In this document: piece after piece, positions 9,137 through 18,804 of the stretch
Numbering within the stretch: the first letter of the stretch is position 1
Layout of the letters: the number at the start of each line of letters is the position of its first letter
From: an uncultured Bacteroidota bacterium
GTDB lineage: Bacteria > Bacteroidota > Bacteroidia > Flavobacteriales > Flavobacteriaceae
Direction of reading: 5' to 3'
Length of the DNA stretch: 64,000 bases
NCBI GenBank assembly: GCA_902631125.1
Contig: CACOXF010000002.1
Coordinates: 52,947 to 116,946 of the forward strand
Notes under the pieces: model-generated
What the model saw: only the letters and a program-made list of their open reading frames with translations
Told to the model about the DNA's origin: nothing
The model's database searches: none
Translations under genes and position numbers: made by a program

Positions 9137-10650
9137 TTCATCAGGTGCTTTTTATCTTTCCAAGGAATATGCCTATTAAACAATACAGCGTATTTAGGAT
9201 AGCCGTTGTACGGTACCGCCTCATCTTTCCATGTTGCTACAAAATCATCATACAATTGACGCATATAATCTAATTTTTTTTGCGATGTAGGCTTTGAAAC
9301 CAAGTTCTGTAGTTCAAAAGCATCTTTAGACAAGTGGTAGAGCTCCTCTTTTGGCTCCATACCCTCGCCATAAAACCAGTACAAGTATTTGTAATTGTCA
9401 GAAACAATAGACAAAGAATGGGTTTGATTTTCTCCCCAGGTCTGAATAATTGCTTGATGGTCTTTGACAATTACATTTTTCTTATTCATTATTTTTAAAA
9501 GACTCTTTCCATCCATATGCTTTGGAATTTTCAAACCAGCAGCATCTAAAATTGTTGGGGCCATATCAATATTCCCAACCAATGCTTTACTTCTCCATTT
9601 TTTTCCCTCTGATTTGGTTCCTGGAGCATAAATTAACAAAGGACCTCTTGAAGCTTCTTCATAGGGTAAGACTTTACCACCAAATCCATGAGCACCTGTA
9701 CTGTATCCGTTATCTGTTGTATAAATGACAATGGTATTGTCTGCAATCTCTTGTTTTTCCAATTCGTCTAAAATCATCCCAACTGCAATATCTATTCCAT
9801 AAATAAGCTGATAATACTTTGCCATAGAAGCATCAAACTTATCCTCTTTCCAATGATTGCTTAATTTGTTATACTGTCGCCCTGATTTTGATTGAACTGG
9901 TAAATGTTCAGCATTTTGTTTTCCAAAATTAGCAGGACGCGTAAATGATATACCTTTATAAACATCGTTATAATTCGGGTCTGGATGCACAGGATTATGT
10001 GGTGCTTTAAAACTTATCGATAAGCAAAAGGGCTTATCATCATTTGCGTATTCTTTTATAAAATCTACAGAAGCTGCACCTAAGGCTTTTGAAACATGAG
10101 GGAATTCGTTAGCATATTCCACAAAATACTTGTTCTTTTCAGTCTCATAATAGCCCTGACCATTCCAACCTTTCCACCAATCAAACTGATCTATTGGCAT
10201 CACATCATCTGTATGGTAACCCGCTTTATCAGTAGCGTTGGGCGTTACTGCAAAACCAAACTTACCTGCAAAACCTGTTGTGTAACCTGATTTTCTAAGA
10301 AGCATGGGGTAAGACTCTTCAAACTTTTCTTGTGACAAAGGACCATGTGTAAAATTACATCCCGTTTTATACTCATACATCCCTGTCATAATCTGAGCAC
10401 GACTTGCCATACAAATTGCAGTTGTTGTATAGTAATTATCAAAAATTACCCCTTTATCTGCCAAACGATCTATGTTTGGCGTATGAATTTCTGTATTTCC
10501 CATGCAACCTAAAGCATCGTAGCGTTGGTCATCTGTGAGTAAAAAAATAATGTTAGGGCGCTTGTCCTGATTTAATTTCTGAGCATTTATTAGTATTCCG
10601 CAAAACAGACTTAGAATAATTATAGTGTACTTTTTAAATGGAGATTTCAT
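9121..10650 (-). CDS. Sulfatase (formylglycine-dependent, S1-like) with CxASR motif
   Basis: NIIFLLTDDQRYDALGCMG, AICMASRAQIMTG, YTTDNGYSTGAHGFGGK. Confidence 0.93.
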   Translation of the reverse strand: MKSPFKKYTIIILSLFCGILINAQKLNQDKRPNIIFLLTDDQRYDALGCMGNTEIHTPNIDRLADKGVIFDNYYTTTAICMASRAQIMTGMYEYKTGCNFTHGPLSQEKFEESYPMLLRKSGYTTGFAGKFGFAVTPNATDKAGYHTDDVMPIDQFDWWKGWNGQGYYETEKNKYFVEYANEFPHVSKALGAASVDFIKEYANDDKPFCLSISFKAPHNPVHPDPNYNDVYKGISFTRPANFGKQNAEHLPVQSKSGRQYNKLSNHWKEDKFDASMAKYYQLIYGIDIAVGMILDELEKQEIADNTIVIYTTDNGYSTGAHGFGGKVLPYEEASRGPLLIYAPGTKSEGKKWRSKALVGNIDMAPTILDAAGLKIPKHMDGKSLLKIMNKKNVIVKDHQAIIQTWGENQTHSLSIVSDNYKYLYWFYGEGMEPKEELYHLSKDAFELQNLVSKPTSQKKLDYMRQLYDDFVATWKDEAVPYNGYPKYAVLFNRHIPWKDKKHLMKTRKK

Positions 10651-12452
10651 GTGTTGTTGATTCCATTTATTAATTCAACTTCTAAAAAATAAGAAGGAAT
10701 AATAATTCCTTCTTTAGAAAAAATCCATGTTTCTATATCTGCTGCACCTTTTTCAATTTCCAACTCAAAAAAAACATTTGTATCTGTCGCTCCAACAAAA
10801 GCTTCATATTCTTTATTGTTAATGGATATTTTAGCATGTGTTGGTGTAAACGATTTGCTTCTTTTGCCATTCACTTTTTCGTTAAATGGCAAATTCGTGT
10901 ACAAAGGAAAACGTGATAAAGTAAATTTATATGTTCCGGTTTGTACAAAATCTACTTTCCATGAACCAGATCCATTCGATAATTTTTTTACGTGTGATTG
11001 GTTAAAAGCCGACTTTACCCATAGGTCTTGTGTAGTTAATGTGATAGACTTTTTTTGTTCGTCTCCAAGAATAAATCGAACAGCCGTCTCTCTATCTTGT
11101 GCATTCTTTTGTAAAAAAACATTCAATTTATTTTCAAGATGTTGTACAATATCTGGATACTTATCTGTTAAATTATTTCTTTGCTCTCTGTCTTTTTTTA
11201 CATTGTATAGTTCTTTTCTGTCAACCCATCTCCAGTCTCCTTGTGCTACACAAAATTTATTTCTTTTAAAATTATCTGGCTTGTTGGGAGTTAATTTAGA
11301 AAATACTAAAGTTCTTTCTTTAGCAACTTCACCATACAACAAATTTTTTATCGAATTTCCATCAAAATCGATTTTAGACTCAGACTGTATATCACACAAA
11401 TCTATCAATGTTGGAAACACATCCATCACAGATGTCAATTCGTCAATTTTTTGTCCACCTTCTAACTTTCCACCTATCCATTTGATGTAAAAAAACAATC
11501 GATGCCCGCCTTCATATGAAGATCCTTTACCTCCTCTTTGTCCCATGTTAAAACCTGAATTTAGTGGCCAACCATCTTTATCAAACTGAGCCGCATAAGC
11601 TGCAGTTCCATCATCGGTTGTAAAAATAATGATGGTGTTATCCTCTAAATCGAGTTCTTTCAAAGTCTTTGTTAATTGTCCAAAATTTTCATCTAAATTC
11701 TGAACCATGCCATAAAAAATAGCTTGGTTTTTGTCGTGTCCTTTTTCTAAAAAAGGTTTGGAATATTTTTCTTCAACAATTCTTGGTAAGTGTGCAACAT
11801 TGGGTGCCAAATAAATAAGAAAAGGTTCTTGTGCTATTGTACATTCTTTGATAAACCTGATGGTTTCATCAAAAAATACGTCAGTGCAATACCCTTTATA
11901 TTGCTGCGGTTTCCCATTGTGATAATAGACATCATCAAAATAGTCGTTCCCCCAATAATCTGATATTTGACCAATTCCGCCACAATTTAGATTTACTGCT
12001 TCTTCAAACCCCTGATCTATCGATCTGAAAGGCCACACATCTCCCAAATGCCATTTGCCAAAACTTCCTGTTCTATATCCATTTTTTTGAAAAACTTCTG
12101 CAACAGTAATTTCTTCTGATCGCATATTACTTCTACCTATACTTGTTCTCCAAGCGCCAGTTCTAAGCGAATATTTTCCAGTCATTAAACTTGCTCTTGA
12201 AGGAGTGCACAATAAGTCTTGATGAAAATTGGTTAATAGAACTGACTCTTCGCTGAGCTTATCAATATTAGGTGTTTTAAGCCAGGGATTGCCAAGGTTT
12301 CCTAAATTATTACCCATGTCATCTGTCATAATGATAATTACATTGGGTTTGGTCTTTTGAGCAAAACTATGGGGAGCAGTCAGAAAACAGTAAACTATGA
12401 AAATTAATGATAATTTAATAAGCTTCATTTGTAGATATTGGAAAGTTGTCAA
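10647..12452 (-). CDS. Sulfatase with C-terminal extension (likely start MKLIKLSLI at about 12428)
   Basis: NVIIIMTDDMGNNLG, LLCTPSRASLMTGKYSLRTG, FGKWHLGD, FTTDDGTAAY. Confidence 0.94.
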   Translation of the reverse strand: MTTFQYLQMKLIKLSLIFIVYCFLTAPHSFAQKTKPNVIIIMTDDMGNNLGNLGNPWLKTPNIDKLSEESVLLTNFHQDLLCTPSRASLMTGKYSLRTGAWRTSIGRSNMRSEEITVAEVFQKNGYRTGSFGKWHLGDVWPFRSIDQGFEEAVNLNCGGIGQISDYWGNDYFDDVYYHNGKPQQYKGYCTDVFFDETIRFIKECTIAQEPFLIYLAPNVAHLPRIVEEKYSKPFLEKGHDKNQAIFYGMVQNLDENFGQLTKTLKELDLEDNTIIIFTTDDGTAAYAAQFDKDGWPLNSGFNMGQRGGKGSSYEGGHRLFFYIKWIGGKLEGGQKIDELTSVMDVFPTLIDLCDIQSESKIDFDGNSIKNLLYGEVAKERTLVFSKLTPNKPDNFKRNKFCVAQGDWRWVDRKELYNVKKDREQRNNLTDKYPDIVQHLENKLNVFLQKNAQDRETAVRFILGDEQKKSITLTTQDLWVKSAFNQSHVKKLSNGSGSWKVDFVQTGTYKFTLSRFPLYTNLPFNEKVNGKRSKSFTPTHAKISINNKEYEAFVGATDTNVFFELEIEKGAADIETWIFSKEGIIIPSYFLEVELINGINNT

Positions 12453-12453
12453 T

Positions 12454-14253
12454 TTATTTCTTCAAGATTTTGATATAATAAGCTCCCATATTAATTTGTT
12501 CTCCCTCAAACCAAGATTGAAAACGTTGCCCTTCACCAGACTTTAATTTGATATTAAAACTAACTTTAATATCATCTTTTCTTACTTTTTTCTCCAAAAA
12601 CTGTTCTCCAAATTTAATCTTTGCTTTTGCAATCGCTAAAACCCCTCCCCTTTTACTTTCACCAACGCTTGTCCCTGGAATTGCTGGTCTTTCTATTTTT
12701 CCTGACGAAATAGGATGCTGTAAATGCAATGGCCATCTGCTCAAAGTAATTTCATATTCACCTGCTTCTTCTACATCTAAAATCCAAAATCCGTTTTCTT
12801 GAATTCCGGCTCTAATATGTCTTTGATGCCATGGAACTTGTGATTCTGAATGCCAATCGTGACTTGTAATGTGTACTGGATTTTCAAATTTTGAGCCAAT
12901 TATGATTCCTGCATACTCATCAAACCTTTCAGAAACATCTGTCCACCAAACTTCATAAACCTCTCTATATTGTTTTACCATTTCTGGATGTTGTTCTGCA
13001 ATATCGTTTTGTTGCGAAGGATCTTCAATAATATTGTATAATTCGTTTCCATTTACCAATCGATATTTATCAGACATGACAGCACTTTTACGCCATTTTA
13101 CAGGATGCTGTAAGCGCTGAGAATCTGTAATCAATATCCTATCGTTCCACGGATAGAATTCATTATTTAATAATGGCACTAAACTTTTACCATCATATAT
13201 AGTTTGATATTTATCTTCAAGATTACATAAATCAATTAGTGTTGGTAAAACATCAATATGAGATGTAATTTGTGAAATATCTCTTCCCGCTTCTATATTT
13301 CCATTTTTCCAACGAATAAAGAAAGGAACTCGGTGTCCGCCATCATACTCACTGTTTTTCTTACCTCTCATTCCAGCATTATAAGGATTTATTTTTTCAG
13401 ATTTATGCTCACCCATGGCAGAACCATTATCTGTAATAAAAATGAGTATAGTATTGTCAGCAATCTTTAAGTCTTCCAGTTTATTCATTAGCAATCCAAT
13501 ATTATCATCAATATTGGTAATCATTCCATAGAATTCTTTGCTGGGTACATTGGGAAAACCTCTGTAGAGATTACTATATGTGTCATTTACATAAAAAGGA
13601 CTATGAGGTGCGTTTGTGGATATATAACAAAAAAATGGTTGATTTTTTTGATTTTCGATGTAATTCATAGCTTCCTCAAACCAAACATCGGTGCAATAAC
13701 CTTTGTATTTTTTAGGCTTTCCGTTGTACAGAAATGTATCGTCATAATAATCGTTATCAAAAAAATCTGGAACTTGCCCAATTCCACCAGCGCCATGAAC
13801 TAAAGTTTCTTGAAAACCTCTATCTTCAGGTCTGTATGGATAATTATCTCCTAAATGCCATTTGCCGAAAATAGCAGTGCTATAGTTGTTTTCAGCAAAG
13901 ATATTAGCAATGGTTTTTTCATCCTTTCTTAATAATGAACGACCACCTATAGTGTGCCAAACGCCGGTTCTGTTTGCATAATGGCCTGTCATTAAAGCTG
14001 CCCTAGTCGGAGAGCAGGTTGGACTTACATGAAAGTTTGTAAAACGGGTACTCTGCGTATACAACTTATCTAAATTCGGAGTTTTGATAATTGGATTTCC
14101 ATGGCAAGCCAAATCGCCGTAGCCTTGATCATCTGTTATAATGATGATGACATTTGGAGGTGAATTTTGAGCAAATGTATTTATAGAAAAAATACATAAA
14201 ATTGACAATAAAAAAACACCAAAACTAAAATATCTCTTACACTGGATTTGCAT
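12454..14253 (-). CDS. Sulfatase with C-terminal extension related to the 10647..12452 product
   Basis: NVIIIITDDQGYGDLACHGNP, PTCSPTRAALMTGHYANRTG, FGKWHLGDNYP, FITDNGSAMG. Confidence 0.95.
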   Translation of the reverse strand: MQIQCKRYFSFGVFLLSILCIFSINTFAQNSPPNVIIIITDDQGYGDLACHGNPIIKTPNLDKLYTQSTRFTNFHVSPTCSPTRAALMTGHYANRTGVWHTIGGRSLLRKDEKTIANIFAENNYSTAIFGKWHLGDNYPYRPEDRGFQETLVHGAGGIGQVPDFFDNDYYDDTFLYNGKPKKYKGYCTDVWFEEAMNYIENQKNQPFFCYISTNAPHSPFYVNDTYSNLYRGFPNVPSKEFYGMITNIDDNIGLLMNKLEDLKIADNTILIFITDNGSAMGEHKSEKINPYNAGMRGKKNSEYDGGHRVPFFIRWKNGNIEAGRDISQITSHIDVLPTLIDLCNLEDKYQTIYDGKSLVPLLNNEFYPWNDRILITDSQRLQHPVKWRKSAVMSDKYRLVNGNELYNIIEDPSQQNDIAEQHPEMVKQYREVYEVWWTDVSERFDEYAGIIIGSKFENPVHITSHDWHSESQVPWHQRHIRAGIQENGFWILDVEEAGEYEITLSRWPLHLQHPISSGKIERPAIPGTSVGESKRGGVLAIAKAKIKFGEQFLEKKVRKDDIKVSFNIKLKSGEGQRFQSWFEGEQINMGAYYIKILKK

Positions 14254-14255
14254 AC

Positions 14256-15827
14256 TTAATTTATTTTTAAATAGGATTCGAAATGGCTAACATTTTTCCA
14301 CCCATTGGGTGTTGGGTCATTCTTTTGTGATTTCCCAACTGTACTCCGCCCCTCATTAATGAATTTTGCCATAAGTTTTTTTAGATCTTCTACAATATCA
14401 ATATGTTGAGCAGCCACGTTGGTGCTTTCAATAGCATCTGTTTTCATATTAAACAACTGTATCTCCCCAGGATTAATTACAGGTTTGTCTTTCGGGTCTA
14501 CTCTTCTACTTCCAGCATTTTCATGAAAAATTAGTTTCCATTTCCCTTTACGAATGGCAAAAAAACCAGCATCGGAATGATGTACGATTCCACCTCTGTC
14601 AATATCATTTTTATCCTCTCCTAACAACACAGGAAGAAAACTTACACTGTCTTCTCCTACATCATCTGGAAGAATATCCCCAAACAAATGAAATACTGTC
14701 GAAAGAAAATCTGTTGTACAAGTCAAATAATCTGTTTTGAAAGAGTCTTTTATTATTTTTGGCCACTTAACAATAAACGGAACTCGATGTCCGCCTTCAT
14801 AAAGGGTTCCTTTTAAACCTCTGTAAATATAACTTGAAAAATGCCCCTGCTCTTGCATTGTTTTCAGTTTAGCCATAGGTGACACTCCATTGTCTGATGT
14901 GAAAATGATAATTGTGTTCTCCGTAATTCCTAATGATTCAACAGCCTTAATTATTTGTCCAACCGTGTTATCCACATCCATACAAAAATCAGCATGAGAC
15001 GATAACTTGCTCTTGCCTATAAATTGATTACTTGGTGCAATAGGAGAATGAGGCGCATTTAGTGGTAAATACAAGAAAAAAGGTTTATCAGGCGATTGCT
15101 TTTTTATTCTATTCATCCAGCCAATGGCTTTGTTAGTAAAAGTTTGAAGAACCTCATCACGTTTAAAATTTAAATCTAACCATCCAGGTTTTCCAGATCC
15201 AAAACCTAAAATATTTTTGATTTCATTGCTGTCTTTTATCAATTTTAAATTATCACCTAATAATTTGTCATTCTCAATGTATGAATGGGGACTCATATTT
15301 AAAGAAGCAGAAATTCCATAATAATAATCAAATCCTAATGCGTTGGGACCGTTTTGAATAGAGGTTTGTGTATTTAAATTTGTCCCAAATTTATCAACCT
15401 TTCCTGGGTAGACATAATGCCAATCCATCCCCAAATGCCATTTTCCAATTACTGCAGTGGCATATCCTTTCATTTTTAAATATCGAGCTACAGTTATTCT
15501 TTTGGTATCTATTAAATGTTCTGTTAGACCATGCGTAACCCCTTTCTTTAAATGTGTTCTCCACGCATATCTTCCAGTAAGAATCCCATATCTTGTAGGT
15601 GTACAAACAGAAGAGCTTGTATGCGCATCTGTGAATTTTACCCCTTGACGAACCATTTGATCGATATGTGGTGTTGGGAATTTAGCCTCATTATTATACG
15701 CTTTAACATCGCCAAAACCCATATCATCTGCTAAAATATAAATGATATTGGGCGCGTCGTATTCTTGTGTAAATAAAGGGGTTACACCTATAAAAAAAGC
15801 AAATAAAAATAGTATTCCGAGTTTCAT
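14256..15827 (-). CDS. Sulfatase
   Basis: NIIYILADDMGFGDVKAYN, SVCTPTRYGILTGRYAWRT, IGKWHLGMDW, FTSDNGVSP. Confidence 0.95.
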   Translation of the reverse strand: MKLGILFLFAFFIGVTPLFTQEYDAPNIIYILADDMGFGDVKAYNNEAKFPTPHIDQMVRQGVKFTDAHTSSSVCTPTRYGILTGRYAWRTHLKKGVTHGLTEHLIDTKRITVARYLKMKGYATAVIGKWHLGMDWHYVYPGKVDKFGTNLNTQTSIQNGPNALGFDYYYGISASLNMSPHSYIENDKLLGDNLKLIKDSNEIKNILGFGSGKPGWLDLNFKRDEVLQTFTNKAIGWMNRIKKQSPDKPFFLYLPLNAPHSPIAPSNQFIGKSKLSSHADFCMDVDNTVGQIIKAVESLGITENTIIIFTSDNGVSPMAKLKTMQEQGHFSSYIYRGLKGTLYEGGHRVPFIVKWPKIIKDSFKTDYLTCTTDFLSTVFHLFGDILPDDVGEDSVSFLPVLLGEDKNDIDRGGIVHHSDAGFFAIRKGKWKLIFHENAGSRRVDPKDKPVINPGEIQLFNMKTDAIESTNVAAQHIDIVEDLKKLMAKFINEGRSTVGKSQKNDPTPNGWKNVSHFESYLKIN

Positions 15828-17233
15828 TTATGTTTCAATATGTCTATACCTCGCCATTGATTTACAGGTGTAAAATCAGTAGAGTAATCTGCTCCACCAT
15901 GACTTTTTTTACAAGAAAAATTCCATTGCTTGATTCGACTTATAATCCCATTCGTCTTTTCTGTAAATTGACTAACGAGGTTGTTCTCTTCAAATCTGTC
16001 CTTATGTAAATTATAAATTTCAACAATATCCCCATCTCTATAAATATATTTTAGATCTCTTTCAATCCATGCTGCATTTCCTTTGTGCATGAATGGTAAA
16101 GGTTGTGATCTAGATGTTTCTCTGCCTTCAATCAATGGCAAAAGCGAAACCCCATCAACAGGTCTATCATCAGGCATGGAAATATTCAATAAATCAACAA
16201 TCGTAGGTAAGTAATCTAAAGTACTACTTATAAAATTGGTTGTTGATTTTGGAGTAATTTTCTTTGGCCATTTTACAAATGCTGGTACTCCTATACCTCC
16301 TGAATACAAACTGCGTTTTCTACCCTTTAAACCTCCTGTAGAACCTAATAGATTTTCTGACATTTCTTTTCCTTCAGGACCATTATCACTACAAAACCAG
16401 ATTATAGTTTTATCATCAACTTGCAGGTTTTCTAATAGAGATTGTAATCTTCCTATTTGGTCATCCATTGCTGTGATAGCACCATAATAATTTTGTTTTC
16501 GTTCAGAATATTCGTTATACATTCTTTTATATTCCAATCCTGCTCTCACAGGTTCGTGTGGTGTATGAAACCAAATGACAGAAAGAAAAGGTTGATTATT
16601 TTCTATCGCTTTTGCTATAAACGGAACAACACGATCCATAATGACTTTAGAATCATCGCCATCAAGATTTTCGGTAGCGATGACCTGATTGTGATAGTAA
16701 GGATTATTAAAATAGCGTTTTCCGATTGAAGGATTGTATGTTGATACAGCAGATTCAGTAACGAAAGATTCGTCGTAATCATGTTCCCAAGGTGGCGCAT
16801 AATTTTCAGAAGGTTTTCGTTTTTCCCCTTTGGCTGATATTTTTTTGTTTAAGGTCCCTAAATGCCACTTGCCAAAGTGCCCTGTGGTATAACCCTGCTC
16901 TTTTAATAACTGCTGTAATGTGATTTCCTCTTTGGGCAAATGACCTACGTTAGCTGAAAAAATTCCATATCTGCTATAATGTCTGCCGGTTAACACTGTT
17001 CCTCTAGTTGGTGAACAGACGGGTCCCCCAGCATAAAAATTGGTAAAGATCAACCCATCATGAGCCAAAGCATCCATGTGTGGTGTTTTAATGATGGAGT
17101 TTCCATTAAACCCCACATCTCCGTAACCGAGGTCATCAGCCATGATGAGAATAATATTTGGCTGATCTTGAGAAAATCCTATTAAAGTAGAAAGCAGAAA
17201 TAATACAAAAGAAAGTTGCTTAAAAAATTGCAT
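15824..17233 (-). CDS. Sulfatase
   Basis: NIILIMADDLGYGDVGFNGN, PVCSPTRGTVLTGRHYSRYG, FGKWHLGTL, FCSDNGPEG. Confidence 0.95.
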   Translation of the reverse strand: MQFFKQLSFVLFLLSTLIGFSQDQPNIILIMADDLGYGDVGFNGNSIIKTPHMDALAHDGLIFTNFYAGGPVCSPTRGTVLTGRHYSRYGIFSANVGHLPKEEITLQQLLKEQGYTTGHFGKWHLGTLNKKISAKGEKRKPSENYAPPWEHDYDESFVTESAVSTYNPSIGKRYFNNPYYHNQVIATENLDGDDSKVIMDRVVPFIAKAIENNQPFLSVIWFHTPHEPVRAGLEYKRMYNEYSERKQNYYGAITAMDDQIGRLQSLLENLQVDDKTIIWFCSDNGPEGKEMSENLLGSTGGLKGRKRSLYSGGIGVPAFVKWPKKITPKSTTNFISSTLDYLPTIVDLLNISMPDDRPVDGVSLLPLIEGRETSRSQPLPFMHKGNAAWIERDLKYIYRDGDIVEIYNLHKDRFEENNLVSQFTEKTNGIISRIKQWNFSCKKSHGGADYSTDFTPVNQWRGIDILKHK

Positions 17234-17298
17234 GCGTCGTAAAGTTTCATACTGAGAAAGTAAAAGACTTCAAAGCCACCTATTAACGGAATATATAA

Positions 17299-18789
17299 TT
17301 AAAGGTCTTTGCCAGTATAATCTAATGACAGTCCTTTTTCTTTTCTTTTTGTTACCCAAGATTTAATTACGTTTACTCCCCAATCTGACTGATCTAATTT
17401 TACTTTGTCTCCATTTTCATTAATACATTCTTGCAACAAAGCTGTCATTTTTTCAAGTTCATCTGCGTATTTGGGATCATATACCAAATTGTTCATTTCG
17501 AGTGGATCATTTTTGATGTCAAATAATTGTGTTGTTTGCCATCCATCAACTAGATATTTAATGAGTTTCCAATCTTTAGTGCGAACACCCCTTTGGAAGT
17601 TCTTGTATAAATAGAAAACGTTTTCTCTAACCGTTTCATTTGGATTATCAAGAATAGGCTTTAAACTTTTAGCATGAATAATTTTTGGTGTTTCAATCCC
17701 TACTAAATCAGCAATGGTTGGAAATAAATCATGAAGATAAACTAAACTTTCTGTTAATACTCCTTTTTTTATTCCAGGTCCTGAAAATATTAAGGGCACT
17801 CTTATGCTATGGTCATACAAATTTTGCTTTCCTATAAGACCATGCTGTCCAACTGCTAGTCCATTATCGCTGGCAAATATGATAATAGTGTTATCGTATT
17901 TTCCACTTTTTTCTAAAGCATCTAATATTTTACCAATATTATCATCAACTTCAGATATCATTGCGTAGTATGATGCCAACTCGCCTAATACGGCTTCTTC
18001 TGTTCTGGGGAATGGAAGAAGGTTTTCGTCCCTAATAATCAACTCTCCATTATCAAAAGGGTGGATTGGCAGAAAGTTTTCTGGTATCGAAATTTTTTCT
18101 GTATTGAACATTTCCTCATACTCTTTTGGCGCCATTCTTGGATCGTGAGGAGATGTAAAAGATACAAAAGCAAAGAATGGTTTGTCTCCATTGTAATTTT
18201 CAATAAAATCTACCGTCGCCTCTCTAAACAATACACTTGAAAATTTATCTTCAAATCTTCTATTCCTTTTTAGGTATTCGCCAGATGGGTCAAAATCGTG
18301 TAATGGAACTTTTAGGTGATTGCTCATGCCACCTAAAAATATATTAGATCCATGCGTGAATGACCTAGAATATGAATCTCTATTGTTATGCCATTTCCCA
18401 GTCCCAAAAGTTGCATATCCAGCTTCTTTTAATAACTGAGGCATTGTTTCGTCATCAGAAGTTAACGCTCCTTGATTATTAAACTTCTGAACATTCTTTC
18501 CTGTCATCATCATTGCTCGACTAGGCATACATATAGCACCAGTATTACCACCCATAATGTGCGCATGGGTAAAAGCAGTACCCTCGCTAACTAATCTATC
18601 CATATTAGGGGTTGATACTTCTTTATTGCCTAAAGCATTGATAGTATTAAAGCTTTGATCATCTGAAAGTAATAATAAGATATTTGGCTGCTTGATTTTT
18701 GCTACCTCTACTATTCTAGTGCTTCTACAACTTATCATCATAAATGATAACAAAGTAAAAAAGACGATACAATTCTTATATTTTTTCAA
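17299..18789 (-). CDS. Sulfatase, predicted lipoprotein
   Basis: Lipobox-like MMISCRS; NILLLLSDDQSFNTINALGN, AICMPSRAMMMTGK, FGTGKWHN, FASDNGLAVGQHGLIGKQNLYDHSIRVP. Confidence 0.94.
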   Translation of the reverse strand: MKKYKNCIVFFTLLSFMMISCRSTRIVEVAKIKQPNILLLLSDDQSFNTINALGNKEVSTPNMDRLVSEGTAFTHAHIMGGNTGAICMPSRAMMMTGKNVQKFNNQGALTSDDETMPQLLKEAGYATFGTGKWHNNRDSYSRSFTHGSNIFLGGMSNHLKVPLHDFDPSGEYLKRNRRFEDKFSSVLFREATVDFIENYNGDKPFFAFVSFTSPHDPRMAPKEYEEMFNTEKISIPENFLPIHPFDNGELIIRDENLLPFPRTEEAVLGELASYYAMISEVDDNIGKILDALEKSGKYDNTIIIFASDNGLAVGQHGLIGKQNLYDHSIRVPLIFSGPGIKKGVLTESLVYLHDLFPTIADLVGIETPKIIHAKSLKPILDNPNETVRENVFYLYKNFQRGVRTKDWKLIKYLVDGWQTTQLFDIKNDPLEMNNLVYDPKYADELEKMTALLQECINENGDKVKLDQSDWGVNVIKSWVTKRKEKGLSLDYTGKDL

Positions 18790-18804
18790 TTTTTTAGCTA
18801 AATT

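Noticed and set aside
10816-11490. 224-aa plus-strand ORF
   Set aside because: Antisense to a clear sulfatase; low-complexity Ser/Leu/Phe-rich translation typical of antisense to AT-rich genes; no motif.
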